This document shows positions 27,565 through 35,566 of a stretch of 35,566 bases of DNA, piece after piece (within the stretch, counting starts at the first letter, position 1; each line of letters begins with the position of its first letter). Source of the DNA: Rhizobacter sp. GTDB lineage: Bacteria > Pseudomonadota > Gammaproteobacteria > Burkholderiales > Burkholderiaceae_C. A program made the translations under genes and the position numbers. Location: NCBI GenBank assembly GCA_017881025.1, contig JADGRJ010000011.1, positions 1 through 35,566 of the forward strand, in the 5' to 3' direction. A model generated the notes under the pieces. That model was not told where the DNA came from, made no database searches, and saw nothing but the letters and a program-made list of their open reading frames with translations.

Positions 27565-28794
27565 TCAATCGCTCGATGTCGGCCGCCGGCCCTTTCTCGC
27601 TCGCCAAGTCGCCAGCAGCAACGCGCCGCCGCCGATCCAGGCGATGGCCGGCAGCCACGTGAGGACCGGTTGCCACGCCGCGTCGTTGCGCAACGCGGCA
27701 GCGATCGCAGCCATGCGGACCAGCGCGCCGAGCGCGAGCACCGACGACAGCGCGCCGCTCGTCGTCCCTTCGCGGCCGGTACGGCCGATCGCCAGCGCGG
27801 TCGAGAAGGCGCTCATCAGCACGCAGGCCCATGCGCCGCCGGCGACGAACTGCATCGTCACGAGGATCCGCAAGCTCGTTGCTTCGACCGTCATCACCGC
27901 CGCTGCGGCAGCGACCAGCGCGCCGATGGCCATCACCCGCCAGCCTCCGGCGCGCCGGGTCAGCGCGCCCGCCGGCATCAACAGCAGGTTGAAGCCGACC
28001 CAGAACACCGGCACCAGGTACTGCAGGTCGGCCGGTTGCGCGAATTTGAGGTAGAGCGGCGACGTGTTCAGGAACACATGGCCCTGGAAAGCGACGCTGA
28101 CGAGGACCGCCGCGACGATGAAGATCGCGAGCGCCGGGGCCGTGGCAAGCCTGGCGGTCGACGCAGAAACGGCCGGCGCCGCCGGCCCCGGCGCAGCCGG
28201 CGACGCGCTCGATCGCGCGAGTGCGCGCTCGGCGGCGACGATACCAAGCGTCACCGCGGCGAGCGCGACGCTCGAGACGATGAACGGCAGCCGCGGGTCG
28301 ACACCGCGCAACGTAACGCCGAGGTAAGGCGCGAGCGCGTTCGCGAGGCCGATGCCGAACAACGACAGCGCGACCAGCCATGGCTGCGACGGCAGCGACG
28401 CGTGCCGCCCGACAAGGGCGAGCGGCGGCGCCCGCAGCGCCGACGAGCTCGCCGCCCACAGCGCGACGAGCACGATGAACGCGCCGGCCGAGTGTTGCGG
28501 CGCGACCAGCGGCAACGCGACGAACGCCGCGCACGACAGCAGCGTGACAAGCAGCACCATGTTGCCGACGCGGCCGACAATTCGCGCGCTGCGATCGGCG
28601 GCGACGCCCATCGCGTAGTCCGAGAAAACGAAGATCAGCTGGTCGAGCATCAGGATCCAGATCACCGCCGCTTTGGCGATGCCGGCCTGCGCTGCGAGCT
28701 GCGGCAGGAAGATCACGTAGACCGTCCACGTCAGCGCAAAGAAGAACTGGACGACCGCGAGGTAGAGACCGACGCGGCGCTGGGCAGCAATCAT
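27565..28794 (-). CDS. MFS transporter
   Basis: About 12 hydrophobic segments in two halves separated by an Ala/Pro-rich linker; DYAMGVAADRSARIVGRVGN loop typical of MFS. Confidence 0.88.
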   Translation of the reverse strand: MIAAQRRVGLYLAVVQFFFALTWTVYVIFLPQLAAQAGIAKAAVIWILMLDQLIFVFSDYAMGVAADRSARIVGRVGNMVLLVTLLSCAAFVALPLVAPQHSAGAFIVLVALWAASSSALRAPPLALVGRHASLPSQPWLVALSLFGIGLANALAPYLGVTLRGVDPRLPFIVSSVALAAVTLGIVAAERALARSSASPAAPGPAAPAVSASTARLATAPALAIFIVAAVLVSVAFQGHVFLNTSPLYLKFAQPADLQYLVPVFWVGFNLLLMPAGALTRRAGGWRVMAIGALVAAAAAVMTVEATSLRILVTMQFVAGGAWACVLMSAFSTALAIGRTGREGTTSGALSSVLALGALVRMAAIAAALRNDAAWQPVLTWLPAIAWIGGGALLLATWRARKGRRPTSSD

Positions 28795-28894
28795 TCAGTG
28801 TCCGGGCTGCTGCACCGCTGCGTACGCGCATCCGGCAGCATCGACGGGTCAGTGATCGAGGGCCAGCGATTGTCGCGCTGGACGAGCGCCCCGC

Positions 28895-28919
28895 GCTGAG
28901 ACGAACCCCGCAGCGTGAG
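28895..28919. repeat. Copy 2 of short interspersed motif GCTGAGACGAACCCC-GCAGCGTGAG
   Basis: Near-identical to the sequence at 18791-18817 (GCTGAGACGAACCCC-CC-GCGGCGTGAG). Confidence 0.5.
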
Positions 28920-28962
28920 GGTGGCTAAACTGACGGCCCTATAAACAGACGCGGAGACTTCG

Positions 28963-29988
28963 ATGTCACTCAAGCACTTGACCACGGCGGCGCTCACGAT
29001 GGCCAGCCTCGGGCTCGCGACGACCGCTCAGGCAGGCAAGACGCTGGACGCGGTGAAGGCACGCGGCCAGGTCGTCTGCGGCGTCAACACCTCGGGCCCG
29101 GGCTTTTCGTCGGCGGACAGCCAGGGCAAGTGGTCCGGCCTCGACGTCGACTTCTGCCGTGCCGTCGCCGCGGCCGTGCTCAAGGACGCCGACAAGGTCA
29201 AGTACGTGCCGCTCAATTCGCAACAGCGTTTCGCCTCGCTTCAGGCCGGCGAGATCGACGTGCTGTCGCGCAACAGCACCTGGACGCTGTCGCGCGATGC
29301 GTCCCTCGGCGTGGTCTTTACCGGCATCAACTACTTCGACGGCCAGGGTTTCATGGTGCCGAAGAAGCTGAAGATCGACAACATCAACAAGCTCAATGGC
29401 GCGACCCTGTGCGTGCAAGCCGGCACCACCAGCGAGAAGAACGTGGCCGATTATTTCGGCGCTCACAGCATGAAGTACAAGTCGGTCGTGTTCGATACCG
29501 CCGAGGCGATCACGAGCGCATTCTTCGCCGGCCGGTGCCAGGTCTACACCACCGACATGAGCGATCTCGCCGGCGCTCGCACGAAGGCGCCGAAGGCCGA
29601 CGACTACGTCATCCTGCCGCAGGTGATCTCCAAGGAGCCGCTCGGCGCATCGGTTCGCCGCGGCGACGACGAGTGGTTCGAGATCGTTCGCTGGACCCAG
29701 TTCGCGCTGCTCGAGGCCGAAGAGAACGGCCTGACGCAAGCCAACGTCGACCAGCAGAAGTCGACCAACAAGGACCCCGGCGTGCAGCGCTTCCTCGGCG
29801 TTTCCGAAGACATGGGCAAGCTGCTCGGCCTCGATGCGGAGTGGGCCTATCGCATCGTCAAGCAGGTGGGCAACTACGGTGAGAGCTTCGAGCGCAACCT
29901 CGGCGCCAAGTCGCCGCTCAACCTGCCACGCGGTGCCAACAACCTGTGGACCAAGGGCGGCCTGATGTACGCGCCGCCGATTCGCTGA
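28963..29988 (+). CDS. aapJ: General L-amino acid ABC transporter substrate-binding protein
   Basis: Signal peptide; KTLDAVKARGQVVCGVNTSGPGFSSADSQGKWSGLDVDFCRAVAAAVL; NSTWTLSRDASLG; TTDMSDLAGAR; GLMYAPPIR C-terminus; followed by AapQ- and AapM-like permeases. Confidence 0.92.
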   Translation: MSLKHLTTAALTMASLGLATTAQAGKTLDAVKARGQVVCGVNTSGPGFSSADSQGKWSGLDVDFCRAVAAAVLKDADKVKYVPLNSQQRFASLQAGEIDVLSRNSTWTLSRDASLGVVFTGINYFDGQGFMVPKKLKIDNINKLNGATLCVQAGTTSEKNVADYFGAHSMKYKSVVFDTAEAITSAFFAGRCQVYTTDMSDLAGARTKAPKADDYVILPQVISKEPLGASVRRGDDEWFEIVRWTQFALLEAEENGLTQANVDQQKSTNKDPGVQRFLGVSEDMGKLLGLDAEWAYRIVKQVGNYGESFERNLGAKSPLNLPRGANNLWTKGGLMYAPPIR

Positions 29989-30020
29989 AGCGGGGCGCCG
30001 CATCGCGGGAAGGCGATCCG

Positions 30021-31181
30021 GTGTCTGTCGCCGCCATCGGTGACGAGGCCTGGCGGACACGGCAGCGCGCGCGCCTGCGGCGCGAGTGGTTGTTGCAGGG
30101 CGCGCTTGCGCTCGTCGTCCTCGCCCTGCTCGCCGGCCTCGCGCAGAACGTGGCCGCGAACCTCGAAGCGCGCCAGATCAAGTCGGGCTTCGGCTTCCTG
30201 CGCGATCCGGCGGGCTTCAACATCGGCGAGCTGCTGTTCGAGTACAGCGCCCGCGACAGCTATCTGCGCGCCTTTGCCGTCGGCATGGCCAACACGCTGC
30301 GCGTGTCGGTGGCGGGGATCGTGCTCGCGAGCGTGCTGGGAGTGATCGTCGGCCTGATGCGTCTGTCGCACCACGGGCTCGTGGCCTGGCTGGGCAGCGC
30401 CTACGTGGAGGTCTTCCGGAACACGCCGCTGCTGATCCAGCTGCTCACGATCTATCTCCTGGCGACCGAGTTGCTGCCCGATTCCTCGGCAGCGCTCTCG
30501 ATAGAGGGGGTCGCGTTGCTGTCCAAGCAGGGGCTGCAGATCGCGGTGCCGGCCTCGGGCACGCTCGCACTGCTGGCCGCGGTCGTGATCGGCCTGCTGG
30601 CGGGCGCCGCGGCGTTCGTGGCGGCCAGGCGCTGGCTGATGGTCGGCGCCGGGCCGGTCGGATGGGTTGCCGGGCTGGCGAGCGCACTGCTGGCCTGGCT
30701 GGCCTTCGGCGCGATCGGCGGCTGGTCGCGCCCGGAGGTCGACGGCTTTCTGATCAGCGGCGGCGCTTCGCTGACGCCGGAATTCCTCGCCCTCTGGCTG
30801 GGCCTGTCGCTGTTCACGTCGGCGTCGATCGCCGAGCTGGTGCGCGCCGGTGCCCTGGCCGTTCCGGTCGGCCAGTGGAACGCCGCGCTGGCACTCGGGC
30901 TGACGCGAGGCAAGGCCATCGCCGGAGTGATCTTTCCGCAAGCGCTGCGCCTGGCGATCCCGCCGCTGGCGAGCCAGTACATGAACCTGATCAAGAACTC
31001 GTCGCTGGCGGTGGTGATCGGCTATCCGGACCTGGTCTCGATCGGCAACACGTCGATCAACCAGAACGGCCAGGCGCTGGAAGTCATCGTCATCATCATG
31101 GCGGTCTACCTGTCGCTCAACCTGGTGGTCGCGGTCGCCATGGGCGCGGTCAACGCGCGCGTGACGCGCGCGCCGCGATGA
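30021..31181 (+). CDS. aapQ: General L-amino acid ABC transporter permease
   Basis: GFLRDPAGFNIGE, FAVGMANTLRVSVAGIVLASVLGVIVGLMRLS, YVEVFRNTPLLIQL; GTG start proposed at 30021. Confidence 0.9.
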   Translation: MSVAAIGDEAWRTRQRARLRREWLLQGALALVVLALLAGLAQNVAANLEARQIKSGFGFLRDPAGFNIGELLFEYSARDSYLRAFAVGMANTLRVSVAGIVLASVLGVIVGLMRLSHHGLVAWLGSAYVEVFRNTPLLIQLLTIYLLATELLPDSSAALSIEGVALLSKQGLQIAVPASGTLALLAAVVIGLLAGAAAFVAARRWLMVGAGPVGWVAGLASALLAWLAFGAIGGWSRPEVDGFLISGGASLTPEFLALWLGLSLFTSASIAELVRAGALAVPVGQWNAALALGLTRGKAIAGVIFPQALRLAIPPLASQYMNLIKNSSLAVVIGYPDLVSIGNTSINQNGQALEVIVIIMAVYLSLNLVVAVAMGAVNARVTRAPR

Positions 31182-32269
31182 ACGGCACGATCGCTCTCGC
31201 CGCGCCGGCGCCGAGCCTCCTGGACACCGCGCGCCGGCGCTTCTTCTACGGTCCCGGCGCCAGCATCGTCACGATCGCGGCCGCGACGCTGCTCGCGTGG
31301 CTCGGCTGGCTGGCGCTCGACTGGGCCGTGATCCGCGCCGTCGCGCAGCCCGACTACGCGGCCTGCAAGCTGCCGGGCCGCGGCGCGTGCTGGGGCTTCG
31401 TCGCCGAGAAGTGGCGGCTGATCGTCTTCGGGCGCTACCCCTACGAAGCGCAGTGGCGCCCCGCGCTGGCCACTGCGGCGGTCGTCACGATGCTGGTCGT
31501 CTCGGCGCTGCCCGCCTTGTGGACGCGGCGCGGCGCAAGGGGGCTCGCCGTCGGCTGGATCGCGGCCCTTGCCCTCTTCTTCTTCCTGATGTTCGGCGGC
31601 GCGCTCGGCCTCGGCGTCGTCGGCACCGAGCGCTGGGGCGGCCTGCCGCTGACGGTCATCCTGACCCTGATCGGCATCGGCGCGTCGGCGCCGATCGGCG
31701 TGCTGCTGGCGCTGGCGCGGCGCTCGCAGCTGCCGTTGCTGCGCTCGCTCGCCACCGCCTACATCGAGCTGGTGCGCGGCGTGCCGCTCCTCACGGTGCT
31801 GTTCGTCGCGACCTTCGTCTTTCCGCTGGTGCTGCCGCCCGGCTGGCGAATCGATCCCTTCTGGCGCGTCGCGATCGGCCTCGTGCTGTTCCAGGCCGCC
31901 TACATGGCCGAGACGGTCCGCGGCGGCCTGCAGACCCTGCCGCGCGGCCAGCTCGACGCCGGGACCTCGCTCGGCCTGCGCTATTGGCAGCTGCAGCGCG
32001 CGGTGGTCATGCCGCAGGCGCTCGTCGCCGTGATCCCCGCCTTCGTCAACAACCTGCTGTCGACGTTCATGGACACCTCGCTGGTGACGGTCGTCTCGAT
32101 GTACGACCTGACCGGCTCGCTGCGCCTGGCGCTCGGCGACCCCCGGTGGCGCGATTTCTTCATCGAAGGCTATCTGTTCATCGCCTCGATCTACTTCGGG
32201 GCCAGCTTCGCGATGTCGCGCTACAGCCAGTGGCTGGAACGGCGGCTGAAAATCGACTTCGCCCGGTAG
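31178..32269 (+). CDS. aapM: General L-amino acid ABC transporter permease
   Basis: ATGA overlap with aapQ; AYIELVRGVPLLTVLF; AGTSLGLRYWQLQRAVVMPQAL; AYMAETVRGGLQTLPRGQ. Confidence 0.92.
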   Translation: MNGTIALAAPAPSLLDTARRRFFYGPGASIVTIAAATLLAWLGWLALDWAVIRAVAQPDYAACKLPGRGACWGFVAEKWRLIVFGRYPYEAQWRPALATAAVVTMLVVSALPALWTRRGARGLAVGWIAALALFFFLMFGGALGLGVVGTERWGGLPLTVILTLIGIGASAPIGVLLALARRSQLPLLRSLATAYIELVRGVPLLTVLFVATFVFPLVLPPGWRIDPFWRVAIGLVLFQAAYMAETVRGGLQTLPRGQLDAGTSLGLRYWQLQRAVVMPQALVAVIPAFVNNLLSTFMDTSLVTVVSMYDLTGSLRLALGDPRWRDFFIEGYLFIASIYFGASFAMSRYSQWLERRLKIDFAR

Positions 32270-32273
32270 CGAA

Positions 32274-32289
32274 CGTGCCCGCCGGCACG
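32274..32289 (+). terminator. Terminator-like hairpin CGTGCC-CGCC-GGCACG just after aapM
   Basis: Perfect 6-bp stem, 4-nt loop, 4 nt after the aapM stop; no clear T tract. Confidence 0.35.
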
Positions 32290-32708
32290 AGCATTCCGGC
32301 CCATGCGCACAACTGAGGGCTGCTCGGATCTCTCGCCCAGTCCGCGCCCAGCGCGATCGCCGAATCGCCGCTGGGGTTTCCCGGTCAAGTAGACCAAGTC
32401 CATTCCTTCAGCCGGATGCGAAGTGCATGGGTTCGGCAACTCCTGAGGCGAGGATTCGCTGCCGCACTCGAGCTGAGGGGCACTCCTCGGCGGCATGGCC
32501 CACGCCGGGGGCCGAGGATGTCCTACGCGGCTGGGCAGCGGCACGGCCTACCGTAGCAATGAGAGCGAGGACGCCCAGCATCGAGCCGGGCTTCCGACAC
32601 TCGGTCATCGGTTGGGCAGAGCGCCTCGTATAGCGGCCGAATGTGCGCAGATGCCGTCCCGGCGCCGTGCTTGCAGTAGTGCACCGGGATTTTTTCGATG
32701 CGCGCCTA

Positions 32709-32733
32709 TGTTGCCAAGGCCCCGATGGCAACA
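32709..32733. promoter_or_regulatory. Inverted repeat TGTTGCCA-N9-TGGCAACA
   Basis: Perfect 8-bp arms about 80 bp upstream of the collagen-like gene. Confidence 0.4.
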
Positions 32734-32810
32734 CACTGATTCGCGACAGGTTGCTCGCGACCGACTCGAAGCCATTCCAAGCGCTACCCGTCGACACGAA
32801 AGGATTTCCA

Positions 32811-33152
32811 ATGAACCGTTCAATATGGATTGCCGCACTGCTTGTCCCGTTGAGTTTGGCGGCTTGTGACAGACCCACGGTCGTAAACGCTCCTCCCACG
32901 GTAGTCGCGGTGCCGGGACCTGCAGTCGCAGTGCCGGGACCCGTAGTCGAGGTGCCGGGACCCGCAGTCGCAGTGCCAGGCCCCGCTGGTCCGCAAGGCG
33001 CAACCGGCATGCAAGGCAACGATGGCAATACGGGTGCGACGGGTAGCCAGGGCATGGACGGCAGCAAAGGCAACAAGGGCGATACGGGCAGATCGGGCGA
33101 TGGCACGACCGTTGTGGTGGTCCGGCCCGCTGCGTCGGCGCCGACGAACTGA
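32811..33152 (+). CDS. Collagen-like-repeat lipoprotein
   Basis: Lipobox LVPLSLAAC; VPGPAVAVPGPVVEVPGPAVAVPGPAGPQGATGMQGNDGNTGATGSQGMDGSKGNKGDTGRSGDG (Gly-X-Y repeats). Confidence 0.85.
   Translation: MNRSIWIAALLVPLSLAACDRPTVVNAPPTVVAVPGPAVAVPGPVVEVPGPAVAVPGPAGPQGATGMQGNDGNTGATGSQGMDGSKGNKGDTGRSGDGTTVVVVRPAASAPTN
32907..32990 (+). repeat. Four tandem 21-bp units (GCGGTGCCGGGACCTGCAGTC type)
   Basis: Direct reading; encodes (A/E)VPGPxV x3 then AVPGPAG. Confidence 0.8.
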
Positions 33153-33210
33153 GTGACGTAGCCCGGGCCGGAGGCGGTGGACCGGCGCGCCCGAGCCCGA
33201 CCTTCAACAC

Positions 33211-34194
33211 TCATTCGATCACTTCGTCGGCTCGCAGAAGGAGCGACTGCGGAATCCGCAGGCCGAGCGACTGGGCGACCTTCAGATTGATAAAGAGAAA
33301 GTACCGGTTCGGCTGCTCGATCGGCAGATCGCCCGGCTTCGCGCCCTTGAAGATCCTGGCGATGTAGGTAGCCGCGAGCTTGTGGTTCTCGCCAATGTCG
33401 CCGCCGTACGACATCAGGCCGCCGCCCCGAACCAGACCGCCGAATTCGTAGATGGCGGGAATCCGGTGTGTCGCCACGTAGTCGATGACCCGTCGCCGGT
33501 TCAAATTGGTCAGTGCGTCCGTCACCATCATCAGTGCATCGGGCCGGACGCGATCCATCGCCGTCAGTGCGACGTCGAAGTCGTCCGGCTCGCGCACGCC
33601 GAGAGGATCGATGCCGATGTGCAGCACCCGGGCCGCCCTTTCGATCTCCTGGTAACGCAGCGTCATACCCCGGTCGTCTGCATTCCAGAGGACGGCGACC
33701 CGAGTTGCAGTCGGCACGACTTCCTTCAACAGCTCGAGCCGCTTCGCGCTCAGCGCGGCGGATTGATCGTTGATCCCGGTCAGGTTGCCGCCGGGCCGCG
33801 CAAGACTGCCAACGAGCCCGACTTCGACCATGTCCCCAGCGTTGACGACGACGATCGGAAGGGTAGAAGAGGCTTGCTGCGCGGCCCTCGCGGGCCCTCC
33901 TCCCATCGCGAGGAGCAGATCGACCCTGAGCGCGACCAGCTCAGTGGCCAACGGCACGAGCCGTTCGCTCCGCAGCTCAGCCCAGCGGTTTTCGTAGACG
34001 ATGTCTTTGCCCTCGACATAGCCGAGAGCTTCCAGCGCATTGCGCAGTGATTCAGGCGCCTTGCCGTCCGGCGGCCGCGCAGCCTTGCTCAGGAACCCGA
34101 CGCGCCACACCTTCCCGGTCTGCTGGGCTCTCGCGCCAAGCGGCAGGCCGAGCAAGCCCCCTGCGGCCATGCTCGTGAATCTTCGTCGATCCAT
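33211..34194 (-). CDS. ABC transporter substrate-binding protein, ABC_sub_bind (PF04392-like)
   Basis: MDRRRFTSMAAGGLLGLPLGARAQQTGKVWRVGFLSK signal and start; LRNALEALGYVEGKDIVYENRWA; LARPGGNLTGINDQSAALSAKRLELLKEVVP. Confidence 0.93.
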   Translation of the reverse strand: MDRRRFTSMAAGGLLGLPLGARAQQTGKVWRVGFLSKAARPPDGKAPESLRNALEALGYVEGKDIVYENRWAELRSERLVPLATELVALRVDLLLAMGGGPARAAQQASSTLPIVVVNAGDMVEVGLVGSLARPGGNLTGINDQSAALSAKRLELLKEVVPTATRVAVLWNADDRGMTLRYQEIERAARVLHIGIDPLGVREPDDFDVALTAMDRVRPDALMMVTDALTNLNRRRVIDYVATHRIPAIYEFGGLVRGGGLMSYGGDIGENHKLAATYIARIFKGAKPGDLPIEQPNRYFLFINLKVAQSLGLRIPQSLLLRADEVIE

Positions 34195-34251
34195 GGTCGA
34201 CTCTAGTTCAAAAGGCATCGTCAAGATGAGCTCGTCAGCCCGGCGATGAGA

Positions 34252-34630
<379 letters not shown>

Positions 34631-34632
<2 letters not shown>

Positions 34633-35368
34633 AAGGCGCCGGCCGCGTCTTTGTCGTCAGGGTATCGAGCAGTTGGGCCGTGAGCATCTTGGCCAGCGCG
34701 TCCAGGCCGCTCTCGAAGACGCCGCCGATCTCGTCGGTCCGGGCCATCACCGCGTCGAAGCTCGGGTAGATGAACTTCGGATCGGCGACGATCATGAACT
34801 CCTTGCCCGGCTTCGCGTCGGCGCCGAAGTAGAGGTTCTCGTCGTAGAGGCTGTCGTCGATGCTCTTGACGTAGAGCTTGGCCTGGACGTTGACGCGAGG
34901 CAGGTAGTCGGGCGACAGCTTCGACGAGTACACGCCCACCTCGTCGACGCGCAGCTGCAGGATCATCTCGGCGTCGGTCTTGAGCTTCTGGTAGTCGACG
35001 TCGTCGGGATCGTCGACCGGCCGGGCGATGTCCGTCAGCACGTCGACCTTGTAGCCGCGAGCGGTGAGCGCGTCGACCACCTGCGTCGTCAGCCTTTGCG
35101 CCAGCGTCAGGCGGCGTGGCGCCAGCGCGTCGTTGAACCGCTTCGCCTTCTCCTTGCTGTCGAGCATGAACGCGACACTCGAGATGGGCACCAGAACGTT
35201 CATCACCCCGTTCTCGTTCTTCAAGGTCAGCGTCTGCGGCTCGGTCGCCGGGATCAGGGCGATCTTGCGCAGGATCGGCTTCTCGGTCGAGACCGGCTTC
35301 GCTGCGCAGGCGCCGAGCGTTGCAAGCGTGAAGACGACCAGCAGCGATCGCAGGAAATGGACAGGCAT
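34631..35368 (-). CDS. Hypothetical lipoprotein
   Basis: [25 protein letters not shown] lipoprotein signal; well-formed 245-aa protein. Alternative ATG at 35377. Confidence 0.82.
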
Positions 35369-35487
35369 GGTGGCCATTCGACGAGTGTTCCGGGGAGTCG
35401 CATTCTGCGGTACCGCGACACCACGGAACGAGTACATCAGACCGCGTTCGCCACCGCTTCCGCCTGCTCGGCCGCGGTGTCGACGTT

Positions 35488-35514
35488 CGGCCCCCTACCG
35501 TCGGTAGAGGGCCG
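35488..35514 (-). terminator. Hairpin CGGCCCTCTACC-GAC-GGTAGGGGGCCG downstream of right-edge CDS
   Basis: 12-bp arms with one mismatch and 3-nt loop, 11 nt after the stop of the minus-strand partial CDS at 35526. Confidence 0.5.
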
Positions 35515-35525
35515 TCGGCCTCGAC

Positions 35526-35566
35526 TTACCTGGAGAGCGCCCTTGCGGCCTTCTCGATGAGCGACG
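35526..35566 (-). CDS. Partial CDS, C-terminus only (...SLIEKAARALSR*), runs off the window
   Basis: In-frame plausible C-terminal helix ending in TAA, followed by a terminator-like hairpin. Confidence 0.35.
   Translation of the reverse strand, partial: SLIEKAARALSR

Noticed and set aside
28150-28200. GC-rich near-palindromic stretch GCCGGCGCCGCCGGCCCCGGCGCAGCCGGC
   Set aside because: Lies inside the Ala/Pro-rich linker of the MFS gene and is explained by coding low complexity.
27421-28899. 492-aa plus-strand ORF
   Set aside because: Antisense of the MFS transporter; highly charged R/D/H/Q-rich shadow frame.
30086-31177. N-terminal part of the 727-aa plus-strand ORF
   Set aside because: Out-of-frame reading of aapQ that happens to run into aapM; aapM proper starts at 31178.
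32408-33214. 268-aa and 201-aa minus-strand ORFs over the collagen-like gene
   Set aside because: Antisense of a repetitive gene; Pro/Cys/Thr repeats are a product of the tandem repeat on the other strand.

Overview
High-GC chromosomal (or metagenomic) window, probably from a Burkholderiales-type betaproteobacterium (inferred from gene content and GC only). I support about 30 protein-coding genes plus several fragments. Recognisable content: an SDR oxidoreductase; a Ser/Thr kinase with coiled-coil and TPR regions; a ChaN-like lipoprotein; DoxX; a COG4315-type repeat protein followed by an ECF sigma/anti-sigma pair; a NitT/Tau-type ABC operon with two permeases; a universal stress protein behind an FNR/ANR-like box; an acyl-CoA synthetase; an adenylyl cyclase-FHA fusion; a saccharopine dehydrogenase-like protein; a TIR-TM protein; a succinylglutamate desuccinylase-like M14 protein; a PNPOx-like protein; an aldo/keto reductase; an S8 protease divergent from a 763-aa Cys-rich orphan protein, a DUF1360-like protein and a MGCCG-type small protein; an MFS transporter; aapJQM without aapP; a collagen-like lipoprotein; an ABC_sub_bind protein; and a truncated ABC ATPase abutting a lipoprotein gene. 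No rRNA, tRNA, CRISPR array, integrase or transposase was recognised. The best candidate for an undescribed system is the S8 protease / 763-aa / DUF1360 / MGCCG cassette (about 21.9-27.4 kb). The second is the TIR-TM protein with its divergent small gene and a perfect palindrome between them. Family calls come from reading motifs by eye. No database search was run.
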